A stretch of DNA of 64,000 nucleotides from Oceanispirochaeta crateris (GTDB lineage Bacteria > Spirochaetota > Spirochaetia > DSM-2461). This document shows positions 46,605 through 55,582 of the stretch, piece by piece; positions within the stretch are counted from its first letter, which is position 1, and the number at the start of each line of letters is the position of its first letter. A program made the translations under genes and the position numbers. The stretch covers positions 2,832,439 to 2,896,438 of the forward strand of contig NZ_CP036150.1 of the NCBI RefSeq assembly GCF_008329965.1. The letters run 5' to 3'. Under the pieces are notes generated by a model. It was given only the letters and a program-made list of their open reading frames with translations, ran no database searches and had not been told where the DNA came from.

Positions 46605-47849
46605 TTAATCCTCGTACTTTTTGAATATGATCGACGCATTGTGTCCGCCGAATCCCAAAGAATCACTGAGTACGGCCTTCACTTCTGCGTCCACTCCCAC
46701 TCCCGGGACATAATCCAAGTCACAGCCTTCCTCGGGGTTTTTGAGAGTCAGGGTACCGGGTACAAACTGGTTTTGTATGGCCAGAACAGCAACAATAGCT
46801 TCGACACCACCAGCTCCTCCCACCATATGAGCCGTGATGGCCTTGGTGGATGTTACTTTCAATTTGTAAGCATATTCACCAAAGGCTAATTTAATGGCCT
46901 TGGTTTCAATGGGATCATTTGTCGGGGTGGATGTTCCATGGGCATTGATATAATCAATATCTCCGGGGGTCATTCCGGCATCTTCCAGAGCAAGGCTCAT
47001 AGAAGCCGCGGCGCCCAATCCTTCCGGATCGGGAGAGGTCAAATGACCGGCATCACATGTGGCACCGTAGCCTACCAGTTCGGCATAGATGGGAGCTTTC
47101 CTCTTTATGGCATGTTCCAACTCTTCCAACAAAAGAACTCCTGCGCCTTCACCCATGATAAATCCGTCACGGTCTTTGTCAAAGGGACGACAAGCTACTT
47201 CGGGAGTATCATTATATTTGGTAGAGAGAGCCTGGATTCTTGAAAATCCTCCGATGCTGAAGGGAGTAATCGCGGCTTCCATGCCTCCGGTGAACATACA
47301 ATCTACTCGTCCACTCCTGATCAGATCCAGGGACTGCCCAATGGCATCAGTGGCACTGGCACAGGCCGTGGAAACGGTGGAGCAGGGACCGTGGAGTCCC
47401 AGCTTAATAGCGACATTGGCCGGACCTTCATTGCTAATCATCTTGGGAATGGTCATGGGGGCAATCCCCGATGGACCTCGCTTAAAGAGCTGCATCATAT
47501 TTTCTTCGATGACTTCAAAGCCTCCGATACCATTTCCCAGACAAACCCCCACCCGTTGTGGATCAAAACTGCCCTCTTCAAAACGCGCATCCCGCGCAGC
47601 CTGAACAGCAGAGGCGACAGCATAAACTGTGAAGTCCGCCATTTTTCTGAGTTCTTTACGATCGACATAGAGAGTTGAATCAAAATCCTTGACCTCTCCT
47701 GTGACCCTGGAAGCGAACAGTTCACTATCAAATTTTGTATTGGCTCCAATTCCGGTCTTCCCTTCTTTCAGAGAATTCCAGAAGGCGGCAATATCATTCC
47801 CTGCGGGATTAACTGTTCCCATCCCTGTGACTACAACACGTCTTTTCAT
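46605..47849 (-). CDS. fabF: 3-oxoacyl-ACP synthase II FabF
   Basis: 414 residues, condensing enzyme for chain elongation. Nucleophile C163 in VSTACASATDA, histidines in NAHGTSTPTNDP and KAITAHMVGGAGG. AAGGAGAG precedes the ATG. The 58 bp gap to fabG does not hold the acpP gene that often sits there. Confidence 0.96.
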   Translation of the reverse strand: MKRRVVVTGMGTVNPAGNDIAAFWNSLKEGKTGIGANTKFDSELFASRVTGEVKDFDSTLYVDRKELRKMADFTVYAVASAVQAARDARFEEGSFDPQRVGVCLGNGIGGFEVIEENMMQLFKRGPSGIAPMTIPKMISNEGPANVAIKLGLHGPCSTVSTACASATDAIGQSLDLIRSGRVDCMFTGGMEAAITPFSIGGFSRIQALSTKYNDTPEVACRPFDKDRDGFIMGEGAGVLLLEELEHAIKRKAPIYAELVGYGATCDAGHLTSPDPEGLGAAASMSLALEDAGMTPGDIDYINAHGTSTPTNDPIETKAIKLAFGEYAYKLKVTSTKAITAHMVGGAGGVEAIVAVLAIQNQFVPGTLTLKNPEEGCDLDYVPGVGVDAEVKAVLSDSLGFGGHNASIIFKKYED

Positions 47850-47907
47850 ATAAATACACTCTCCTTAAGAGTTTCTTTTAATTTATGGACCGATCTGGGC
47901 CAAAAGG

Positions 47908-48639
47908 TTACATGACCATTCCACCGTCTACATTCAGGACCTGACCCGTAATGTAGGACGCTTTATCAGAAGATAGAAACAGAACGGCTTCGGCTATCTC
48001 GCGACCTGAACCAGTGCGCCCCAGAGGTATCTGCTTTTTCATTTCATCCATGATCTTATCACTCAAATTTTTAGTCATGTCGGTATCGATAAAGCCGGGG
48101 GCAATAGCATTGACCCGGACTCCCCGGGAAGCCACTTCTTTAGCCAGACTCTTGGTCAAACCGATCATTCCGGCTTTAGAAGCTGCATAATTACATTGTC
48201 CAGCATTCCCCATGACACCCACAACACTACTCATATTGATGATGCAGCCCTTTCTTTTACGAATCATCTGAGAGGCGGCAATTCTTGATACAAGAAAGGC
48301 ACTTGTAAGATTGACTTTCATAACTTGATCCCACTGCTCCATGGTCATCCGGAATATCAATCCATCTTTAGTAATCCCCGCATTATTAACAACAACGTCC
48401 AAGCCCTCTTTCGCTAGAGGTTCTACAATGGCGGTCATCTGCTCTTCATTGGACACATCTCCCTGATACCAGGTCAAAGATGTGCCTTTTTGTTCTGCCA
48501 GACTCTGGAGCTCATCCATATACGGACTGGGACTTGTGCTTATGAAATGAACCTTTGCCTCATTTTCAAGAAATAATTTCACGATCTCTTTTCCAATTCC
48601 CCGGGAGCCGCCGGTGACCAGTACTGTTTTACCTTTCAT
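47908..48639 (-). CDS. fabG: 3-oxoacyl-ACP reductase FabG
   Basis: 243 residues, short-chain dehydrogenase. Cofactor motif TGGSRGIGKEI, NNAGITKDG, catalytic S and Y-x3-K (MSSVVG, YAASK). GAGGG precedes the ATG, 3 bp after the fabD stop. Confidence 0.96.
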   Translation of the reverse strand: MKGKTVLVTGGSRGIGKEIVKLFLENEAKVHFISTSPSPYMDELQSLAEQKGTSLTWYQGDVSNEEQMTAIVEPLAKEGLDVVVNNAGITKDGLIFRMTMEQWDQVMKVNLTSAFLVSRIAASQMIRKRKGCIINMSSVVGVMGNAGQCNYAASKAGMIGLTKSLAKEVASRGVRVNAIAPGFIDTDMTKNLSDKIMDEMKKQIPLGRTGSGREIAEAVLFLSSDKASYITGQVLNVDGGMVM

Positions 48640-48642
48640 TAT

Positions 48643-49614
48643 TTATCCCTCTTCATTTTCCGAATGATTTATGCTTCCAAGAAGACGATTCAAGCCCTCA
48701 AGAGTACCGCAGGAAAAGATATCCTGCCCCATGCCGGATTTTTTCCAGAGACCTGTAAGGACAGTTCCTGGACCGGCTTCTGCTAGGCGCATGATTCCTG
48801 ACGAACCAATATTTTTTTCTATGACCAGCCACTGTACAGGGCTGACCATCTGCTGAATACTCAACTCCCGTGCTTCTTCTCCCGTAGAAACAAGAGTTCC
48901 TGTCACATTGGAATAGAAATCTTTTACCGGATTAGCAAATGTCAGGGTTCCCAGAAAGTCGGCCAGTTCTTCTTTACCGCTGTTCAGCAAGGGAGTATGA
49001 AAGGGTCCTGAAACTTTTAGGGGTATGATCCTTCTGGCTCCAGCGGCCTTCAAGACATCCTGAACTCCTGCGATGCCCGCAGCCGTACCGGAGATGACAA
49101 CCTGAACGGGACTGTTATTGTTTGCCGCATACACATCTGAAACCTGGCTATCCTTCAGAACCTTCTGGACCGTTTCAAAATCCAGGCCCACAACGGCGCC
49201 CATGCCTACTTCACCAAATCGTTTTACCACCTTATTGGCAGAGGAAGACATAATTTCGCCTCTTTTGGAAACGAGGGAAAAGACATCAGACTCGGCCAAT
49301 ATACCTGCGTCAGTCATCGCGGAAAATTCTCCCAAACTGAAACCGGCAGAGCAGGATGATCTGATACCCTCTTCTTTCAGAGCTCTGAGAACTGACAGGT
49401 TTACAAGTGTCACAGCAATCTGTGTATTCTGAGTCTCCTTAAGATCTTCAATCGATCCCTCAAATAAGAGTGATTTCATGTCCATACTGCAGATATCAGA
49501 AGCCAGAACAAACAGCTCTTTCACACAGCCATAGGACTCCCAGAGATCTTTTCCCATACCGGGAAACTGAGCCCCCTGTCCAGAAAACAAAAAGGCTACC
49601 TTGTTGTCTACCAT
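48643..49614 (-). CDS. fabD: Malonyl-CoA:ACP transacylase FabD
   Basis: 323 residues. Loads malonyl onto ACP. Oxyanion motif FSGQGAQFPGMG; nucleophile S93 in GFSLGEFSA, where the usual GHSLGE has Phe for His; second histidine in SGPFHTPLL. The start overlaps the fabH stop by 7 bp. Confidence 0.94.
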   Translation of the reverse strand: MVDNKVAFLFSGQGAQFPGMGKDLWESYGCVKELFVLASDICSMDMKSLLFEGSIEDLKETQNTQIAVTLVNLSVLRALKEEGIRSSCSAGFSLGEFSAMTDAGILAESDVFSLVSKRGEIMSSSANKVVKRFGEVGMGAVVGLDFETVQKVLKDSQVSDVYAANNNSPVQVVISGTAAGIAGVQDVLKAAGARRIIPLKVSGPFHTPLLNSGKEELADFLGTLTFANPVKDFYSNVTGTLVSTGEEARELSIQQMVSPVQWLVIEKNIGSSGIMRLAEAGPGTVLTGLWKKSGMGQDIFSCGTLEGLNRLLGSINHSENEEG

Positions 49615-50618
49615 ACTAAATAGTTTCCTCCATAAGACAGGCCGGCTCCAAAACCGACACTGACTATCTTATGATTTGTCTTTAACAATCCCTGATCCGC
49701 CATATCTGAGAGAGCCAGTGGAACAGTAGCTGCCGATGTATTTCCATAATTCTGAAGGTTAATAAAGAATTTTTCCATAGGGATTTTAAGGCGTTTTGAA
49801 GCAGCCTGAATAATTCTTAAATTGGCTTGATGAGGAACAATCCAATCCAGTTCCTCCTTATCAATACCGGCTCGTTCAAGAAGGTCGGTAATTGTCTGGC
49901 AGATGACACGGACTGCAAACTCATAAACCCGTCTGCCATCCATGGCAATATAGAGGTCTTGAGGATTCTTCAAGTCTGCCATAATTTCGGGAGTGAGAGG
50001 ATTCTTGGAACCACCTGTTTTAACAATGAGGGCATCCCAGCCGCTTCCTTCTGAGAGGAGCCTGGAAAATTGGATACCCCGCCCCTCTTCATCCGAGACG
50101 GAAATGACGACAGCTCCTGCACCATCTCCAAAGAGAACGCAAGTGTTTCTATCTTTCCAGTTTACAATAGATGAGAGGACTTCTGCTCCGACAACTATGA
50201 TATGGTCGCAGGTCCCGGCATGGATAAAACTGCGGGCCGTCTCTATGGCATAGGAAAAACCGCTGCATGCGGCAGCCAGGTCAAAAGCCCCGGCTCCGGG
50301 AATATCCAGAGCTTCCTGAATCAGGCAGGCCGTGGAAGGGAAAGCCTTGTAATCTGGTGTTGAAGTTGCGACGATCACCATGCCAATATCATTTTTATGA
50401 ACTCCAGAACGTTCCAACGCCTGTCGGGCCGCTTCAATTCCCAGGGTCGAACAGCTCTCGCCTTCAGACGCAAGATACCGGGATTCAATCCCCGTATGAG
50501 ACCTAATCCACTCATCTGATGTATCCACCCAGTTGGACAAGTCGTCATTGCTGACCTTACGGCGGGGCAGAGCTTTTCCCAAGCCGGTGATAATTCCATT
50601 ACGGACAGTCGTTGTCAT
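49608..50618 (-). CDS. fabH: 3-oxoacyl-ACP synthase III FabH
   Basis: 336 residues. Starts fatty acid synthesis by condensing acyl-CoA with malonyl-ACP. Triad: C118 in DLAAACSGFSYA, His in WIVPHQANLRII, Asn in NYGNTSAA. It is first in the operon. The ATG at 50618 has no ribosome-binding site and sits at the predicted transcription start, so the mRNA may be leaderless. Confidence 0.95.
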   Translation of the reverse strand: MTTTVRNGIITGLGKALPRRKVSNDDLSNWVDTSDEWIRSHTGIESRYLASEGESCSTLGIEAARQALERSGVHKNDIGMVIVATSTPDYKAFPSTACLIQEALDIPGAGAFDLAAACSGFSYAIETARSFIHAGTCDHIIVVGAEVLSSIVNWKDRNTCVLFGDGAGAVVISVSDEEGRGIQFSRLLSEGSGWDALIVKTGGSKNPLTPEIMADLKNPQDLYIAMDGRRVYEFAVRVICQTITDLLERAGIDKEELDWIVPHQANLRIIQAASKRLKIPMEKFFINLQNYGNTSAATVPLALSDMADQGLLKTNHKIVSVGFGAGLSYGGNYLVW

Positions 50619-50625
50619 AAAAATT

Positions 50626-50654
50626 ATTATTTACATTTTAACCTAAAATGTCAA
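50626..50654 (-). promoter_or_regulatory. fabH operon promoter with operator palindrome
   Basis: Minus-strand TTGACA (50654-50649), 17-base spacer, AATAAT (50631-50626). A perfect palindrome ACATTTTA-ACC-TAAAATGT (50633-50651) covers the spacer and part of the -35, as expected for a repressor of fatty acid synthesis. The regulator is not in the window as far as I can tell. Confidence 0.7.
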
Positions 50655-50785
50655 TAACAGGCACGGGCTTCTCCGGACATGTCCCTATGTCCCTGGCTGC
50701 TCAGAGGAGAAAACTGTCTTTTATATTTCCCATTCATCCCCCAAATGGATTATATTTGAATGAAACATTTCAATGAGGTATAAAT

Positions 50786-51247
50786 ATGCTCCAAATAGGT
50801 GATCAGGCCGAAAACTTCACGCTCATGAATGACTTGGGAGAGGAAGTCAGCCTCTCCGATTTCAAGGGAAAAAAAGTAGTCATTTACTTCTATCCAAAAG
50901 ACAACACCCCAGGGTGCACGACAGAAGCCTGCAGTTTCAGAGATGAATACAGCCGGTTTTTAGACAGCAATGCTGTGATTTTAGGAATCAGCAAAGACTC
51001 TGTAAAAAGTCATGTTTCTTTCAAGTCAAAGTATGACCTTCCATTTTTTCTACTCAGTGATCCCGAAGCCATTGTGATCAAACAATTCGGAGCCTGGGGC
51101 GAGAAGAAGAGCTATGGAAAAGTCTATGAGGGAATCATTCGTTCCACATTCATCTTAGACGAAGAAGGCAGAGTACTTCATACATTTTCTAAAGTAAAAA
51201 CAAAGGATCATGCCCTGGCAGTGTTGGAAGAAATAGCAAAGTTTTAA
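50786..51247 (+). CDS. bcp: Peroxiredoxin, BCP type
   Basis: 153 residues. Thioredoxin-dependent thiol peroxidase. Peroxidatic C44 and resolving C49 in NTPGCTTEACSFRDEY, typical of BCP-type proteins. GAGGT precedes the ATG. Probably protects this organism from peroxides; divergent from the fab operon. Confidence 0.94.
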   Translation: MLQIGDQAENFTLMNDLGEEVSLSDFKGKKVVIYFYPKDNTPGCTTEACSFRDEYSRFLDSNAVILGISKDSVKSHVSFKSKYDLPFFLLSDPEAIVIKQFGAWGEKKSYGKVYEGIIRSTFILDEEGRVLHTFSKVKTKDHALAVLEEIAKF

Positions 51248-51268
51248 TCTTTTGAAATATGGGTTGGA

Positions 51269-51310
51269 ATAAAAAAACCCCCAAGGGAAAGGAGGAAAAC
51301 CTTAGGGGTT
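51269..51310 (-). terminator. Hairpin after bcp with T tract on the minus strand
   Basis: AACCCCCAAGG (51276-51286) pairs with CCTTAGGGGTT (51300-51310) at ten of eleven positions. The A run before it makes a T tract only for minus-strand transcription. For bcp it is a stem without a T tail. Confidence 0.55.
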
Positions 51311-51430
51311 GAATAAAGAAATGAAAAAACGGTTATATTTCTAATACAACCAAAAAGAAAAAGTGTTACACAAAATATTCGGTTTTCCACCTCCCTTCTC
51401 TCAGGATATAATCTTGCTCAATCCATTGGC

Positions 51431-52342
51431 TTGAGGTATCCTTTAGGAATAGACAGGGGGATTCTTTTGATAATATTCATCATGATGCTGGGAATGGTCG
51501 CAGCTGGGTCTGCGGTAATATTTGTCAAACTCGGTTCCTTAAATCCTGTGATCCTAGCCTCATACAGACTCCTATTGTCTTCAATCCTTCTATTCCCCTG
51601 GTTTTTAAACGACTTGAGGGCAAACAAAGAGTCCTTCAGGCTCAAACAAATTGTCCCTTCTCTTCTGCCTGGTGTATTCCTGGCCTTCCACTTTGTATTA
51701 TGGATCACCGGAGCTCGATTGATTCCCGGAGCTCATGCCTCACTGATTACAACCATGAGCCTTGTTTTCATGCCTTTTTTCATGTTTTTCATGATCAAGG
51801 AAAAAATTACAAAATGGGAAATACTGGGGAGTCTGGCAGCGATTACAGGTGCCTCGTTTCTTACCTTTAAAGACAGCCGGTATGCAATGGAATATTTAAA
51901 GGGTGATCTGTTGTGTTTTCTCAGCATGATATTCATCACAGTCTATCTGGCTTTAGCCAGGCGCCATAGAAATAACACAAGATTGTGGTTCTACATGGTC
52001 CCTCTATACGCAACAGGAGGCCTTGTCTGCCTGCTCATAGGATTAGCCTCAGGAGCGAGCCTCATCCCCCGGAGTCCGGGGGACTGGCAATCCATTGTCG
52101 GCCTGGCTCTTATATGTACTGTCGGAGGGCATTCTATTAATAACTTTGGGATGAGAAAACTCAGGGGTCAGTTGGTATCTCTCTTGAATCTGACTCAGAT
52201 TCTTTTTTCTTCCCTCTTGTCGTACCTGATCTTCAATGAAATTCCTCCTGCATATTTTTATCCAGCAGCCCTTTTGATTCTGACAGGTCCACTGATTGTC
52301 ATCCTGTCTGCAAAACCAGGAATAAAGACCCAAGAAAAGTGA
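51431..52342 (+). CDS. EamA-family (DMT) transporter
   Basis: 303 residues, about ten membrane helices in two EamA halves. TTG at 51431 opens the frame; TTG 51467, behind CAGGGGG, is an equally good start. Signs: VIFVKLGSLNPVILASYRLLL and the second half ending in ILTGPLIVILSAKPG. Its stop overlaps the start of the acyltransferase-like gene (TGATG), so the two are coupled. Confidence 0.85.
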   Translation: MRYPLGIDRGILLIIFIMMLGMVAAGSAVIFVKLGSLNPVILASYRLLLSSILLFPWFLNDLRANKESFRLKQIVPSLLPGVFLAFHFVLWITGARLIPGAHASLITTMSLVFMPFFMFFMIKEKITKWEILGSLAAITGASFLTFKDSRYAMEYLKGDLLCFLSMIFITVYLALARRHRNNTRLWFYMVPLYATGGLVCLLIGLASGASLIPRSPGDWQSIVGLALICTVGGHSINNFGMRKLRGQLVSLLNLTQILFSSLLSYLIFNEIPPAYFYPAALLILTGPLIVILSAKPGIKTQEK

Positions 52343-53517
52343 TGAAAAAACGTCTGAGAGCCATTATAACAGGACAAAGAAAACACCTCGATAAAAGCTG
52401 GTACAAGCTGGATAATGCGGGCAAAATCTACCCGGCTCTACTGAGCAAGAGGATAAGCAGTCTCTTCAGAATCAGCCTCGATTTGTACGAACCCGTCTCA
52501 TATCCCCTCCTTTGCCGTGCCGTCGAAAAGACAATGCCCCGTTTCCCCTATTACCAAGTGAGTCTACGTCCAGGCTTATTCTGGTATTTTCTAGAAACCA
52601 ATCCGAGACTCCCTCCAGTAGAGGGAGATTCAATCTATCCCTGTACAGGGTTTCCTCTCAAAAAAAGAGGGATGTTCCTCTTCAGAATCAGAATATATAA
52701 AAACAGAATCGCACTTGAATGTTCTCATATACTCACAGATGGAACGGGGGCACTCACCTTTCTCAAAACATTAGCTGCAGAATACTTGCGGCAGAAAGGG
52801 ATTCCCGTAGATCCTGATGAAAGCCTGGGAATCCTCAAGCTCAATCAAAAAGCCGATCCCATAGAGTTTGATGACGCCTTTCGAAAGCATTTTAACAAGT
52901 CCCTTCCTGAGACATCCCGCAGTGCCAGAGCCTATCATTTAAGCAACATGCTCCTGCCGGCTGGAAAATATTTCATCACCACAGGAATTTGCTCCGTGGC
53001 AGATGTGAAGAGTCAGGCAAAACAATATGGGGTCAGCCTGAGCGAATTTCTTATCGCCCAACTCATTGACAGCTTTCAGGAACTCATGTCTCAGGACAAG
53101 AAGAAGAAAAAACTGCCTGTACGCCTGAATGTCCCGGTCAACTTGAGAGCCCTGTACCCCACAGTTTCCATGCGGAATTTTTTTCTATCAGTAGAGCCCT
53201 GGATTGATCCCCGCCTGGGTCATTACGAATTTGAGGAGATCTGCGCGAAGGTTCATCACTATATGAGTTATGAAGTTGATAGAAAATTTCTGAATCAACA
53301 GATCACCAGAAATATGAAAGGGGAACTGAACATTATCAATAGACTATTTCCTCTTCATATCAAAAATATGTTCATGCCTACCATTTACAGGATTCTGGGT
53401 GAAAATAACTACACCAGCGGTTTCAGTAACCTGGGAATCATAAAACTCCCTGATTCTATGAAAGAACATATAAAGAATTTTGATTTTTATCCGCCCCCAG
53501 TACGGGAAACAAAGTAA
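52342..53517 (+). CDS. Condensation/alcohol acetyltransferase-like protein, frameshifted near 3' end
   Basis: 391 residues as read. The motif SHILTDGTGAL is a variant of HHxxxDG of CoA-dependent condensation and acyltransferase domains; the segment PVNLRALYPTVSMRNFF matches the second half of such proteins. The frame stops at 53517, but the -1 phase continues with 48 sense codons that read like the natural C-terminus, so an intact gene would end at 53660. A missing A in ACAAAAG would explain this. Substrate unknown. Confidence 0.8.
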   Translation: MKKRLRAIITGQRKHLDKSWYKLDNAGKIYPALLSKRISSLFRISLDLYEPVSYPLLCRAVEKTMPRFPYYQVSLRPGLFWYFLETNPRLPPVEGDSIYPCTGFPLKKRGMFLFRIRIYKNRIALECSHILTDGTGALTFLKTLAAEYLRQKGIPVDPDESLGILKLNQKADPIEFDDAFRKHFNKSLPETSRSARAYHLSNMLLPAGKYFITTGICSVADVKSQAKQYGVSLSEFLIAQLIDSFQELMSQDKKKKKLPVRLNVPVNLRALYPTVSMRNFFLSVEPWIDPRLGHYEFEEICAKVHHYMSYEVDRKFLNQQITRNMKGELNIINRLFPLHIKNMFMPTIYRILGENNYTSGFSNLGIIKLPDSMKEHIKNFDFYPPPVRETK

Positions 53518-53660
53518 AATGCACAGCCTTAAGCTATAGTGAAGAATTACGGATATCCTTCGGAAGTCTGATCAGAGAGACAGAGATCGAAAGGCTCTTT
53601 TTTACAGGATTAAGGAAAAAAGATATCAGAATTAAAATTGAAAGCAATAGGTTTTATTAA
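53514..53660 (+). pseudogene. Out-of-frame 3' tail of the acyltransferase-like gene
   Basis: Codons from GTA 53514 to TAA 53658-53660 encode VKCTALSYSEELRISFGSL and IRETEIERLFFTGLRKKDI, then a short basic end. There is no start codon or ribosome-binding site of its own. It lies one base back from the upstream frame, whose last codons are ACA AAG TAA. Confidence 0.7.
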
Positions 53661-53684
53661 ACCTGATTTTCAAGGAGGAAGACG

Positions 53685-54401
53685 ATGCCCTATTGTTCCA
53701 GATGCGGAGTTGAAGTATATGAAAATGCAGAAAAATGCCCGCTCTGCCAATCCCCGATTCAAAAATTTGTCTCAGATCCTACTCCTGGCAGACCTTTTCC
53801 CCAGGATGAACTGGCCTCCCCACGCCCCCCGAGGATGAATAAAAAAGAGAGGATACACCTGGCCTCTGTTCTGACGGGTTTTGGCCTTCTTATCCCCATC
53901 CTGATAACATTGTCTGTTGATTTAAACTTAAATGGAACGTTGACCTGGTCCTATTACCCCTCAATCATACTGGCAGCCATCCTGCTCATAGTCCTGACAT
54001 CTCTGTATGTTACGAAATATCCAGGAAGGCTCATTTGGATAATTTTTTTGATTATCTGGGGTACAATTTTTTTGTTGAGTGCCTTTACAAACTTATCGGA
54101 TTTGGCCTGGTCTACGGGATTCCCAATCGTCTTTTTTGCGGCTATTTGCAGTCACTTAACCGTCATTATCTCATCTAAATCAAAGAGAAAAGGGGCGAAT
54201 GTAGCAGCCTTTATAATCATAGCCATCGGGTTATTCTGCTTTCTCTCTGATCTGCAGTTGAGTTTTAGACTAAAAGGGAAAATGGCCCCCGGCTGGTCTT
54301 TCATTGTACTTGCAGCGACTCAGCCGGTTGCGTTGATACTGTTATATCTTCATTACAGAAAAGATAAAGGATCTAAGTTGAAAAAATATTTCCACATTTA
54401 G
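53685..54401 (+). CDS. Zinc-ribbon membrane protein
   Basis: 238 residues. N-terminal zinc ribbon CSRCGVEVYENAEKCPLC (two CxxC pairs) then five to six membrane helices (residues ~60-230). Start behind AAGGAGG. A ribbon-plus-membrane protein of this type is often paired with acetyltransferase-like genes such as the preceding one. Function unknown. Its end overlaps the convergent coiled-coil gene by 4 bp. Confidence 0.8.
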   Translation: MPYCSRCGVEVYENAEKCPLCQSPIQKFVSDPTPGRPFPQDELASPRPPRMNKKERIHLASVLTGFGLLIPILITLSVDLNLNGTLTWSYYPSIILAAILLIVLTSLYVTKYPGRLIWIIFLIIWGTIFLLSAFTNLSDLAWSTGFPIVFFAAICSHLTVIISSKSKRKGANVAAFIIIAIGLFCFLSDLQLSFRLKGKMAPGWSFIVLAATQPVALILLYLHYRKDKGSKLKKYFHI

Positions 54402-55534
54402 TTGTCCTCGGAATTTGCTTCTCCCGTGAACAGCCTCTTCTTCTCGATTTCTTTTGCGGCGTTGGTGATCTCTTTTTTAAGAACCTTGATCTCCTGACGA
54501 CGGGCCTGGATTTCCTCTTCCAGAGACTCGATCCTGGAGTTCATATACTCCTGATCCTTATTCAACTTTTCTATATCTTTTCTGGCTTCCCATTTTTCTA
54601 TGTTCAGATTCAGCTCTATGGCATCTTCTGTCAAAGCATCGATCTCGCCAATCGCTTTTTGAACCTCAGGCAGAGACTTGAGAGCTTCTGGGGTATCTCC
54701 CGTAACCGATTCTCCCCATTTCTTCAGAGCGTCCCCGAGGCGTTCCTCTTCCAGAAGCTGCTCCTTTTTCAAAAACTCTATTCTTTTACCGGGACCTCTA
54801 CCTCCGCAGAGTTCCTTTAAACGATCCTTATTCCGGAGCTTTTCTTCTTCCAAATTCTGCTCTTCTTCTAAGACAGACTGCCACTCCTTATCAGCACGGA
54901 ACCAGGGTGTCAGTAGTTCGACATCCTTATCGCCGTCCTCCCCTTTCCCTGCTCCCATGAGCAATGCATCATTAAAACACTTCTGATACAGTTTGCTCTG
55001 GGAGTTCTCCATTGTCTTTTTTTTCCCTTTCAGAACAGACAATTTACTTTTAAGAATCAGTCCCTTAAAAAGACTTTTATCCACGATCTGAGATTCTGCC
55101 TGGTACAATTCTGTTTCATTATCCCGGATCTTTGTAATATTTTTGATGAGGGGTTCAAAAGCCTTTTTCCAGGGAACATCCAGATCGTAAGTATTGACTA
55201 GATGAAACAACTCTTCTCCCAGAGTTTCCTGAAGGAGACTCAAATTTTCCTGAGCCTCTTTTTTCCTATTTTTGAGAGACTGATCCTTCTCTTTGAAACT
55301 ATTCAAGGTCTGTTCAATCTCTGTGATTTCATTAATTTGATGATCCATGAGAGAGATTCGGCTATTGATTTCAAGAGCCGCATTCCGGTACTCAAGCATC
55401 AGCCCCTCTTCATTCTCATCTCCCTCTCCATTCATTAGAAAAAGTCCCAGATTTTTACAAACCGAGTCCCTGTTGGCCAGGTTTTCGTCGACTTGCTGAC
55501 GGAGTTCTTCAATTTTGTTCTCTATATCGGACAT
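54398..55534 (-). CDS. Large coiled-coil protein of unknown function
   Basis: 378 residues, no signal peptide or membrane segment, long heptad stretches at ~60-120, ~215-265 and ~310-370, separated by a less regular middle. AGGAGG precedes the ATG. Such proteins often act as cytoplasmic scaffolds. Family not recognised. Confidence 0.75.
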   Translation of the reverse strand: MSDIENKIEELRQQVDENLANRDSVCKNLGLFLMNGEGDENEEGLMLEYRNAALEINSRISLMDHQINEITEIEQTLNSFKEKDQSLKNRKKEAQENLSLLQETLGEELFHLVNTYDLDVPWKKAFEPLIKNITKIRDNETELYQAESQIVDKSLFKGLILKSKLSVLKGKKKTMENSQSKLYQKCFNDALLMGAGKGEDGDKDVELLTPWFRADKEWQSVLEEEQNLEEEKLRNKDRLKELCGGRGPGKRIEFLKKEQLLEEERLGDALKKWGESVTGDTPEALKSLPEVQKAIGEIDALTEDAIELNLNIEKWEARKDIEKLNKDQEYMNSRIESLEEEIQARRQEIKVLKKEITNAAKEIEKKRLFTGEANSEDN

Positions 55535-55582
55535 AATGCCTCCTCTTTCTCAGGCTTCTCTTTAAAAATAAGGATTTCCCTG

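Noticed and set aside
47089-47604. 171-residue plus-strand open frame inside fabF
   Set aside because: Shadow frame; fabF motifs are continuous across it.
53638-53838. Open frame of 66 residues starting in the acyltransferase tail
   Set aside because: It overlaps both the frameshifted tail and the zinc-ribbon gene in another phase and lacks protein-like features.
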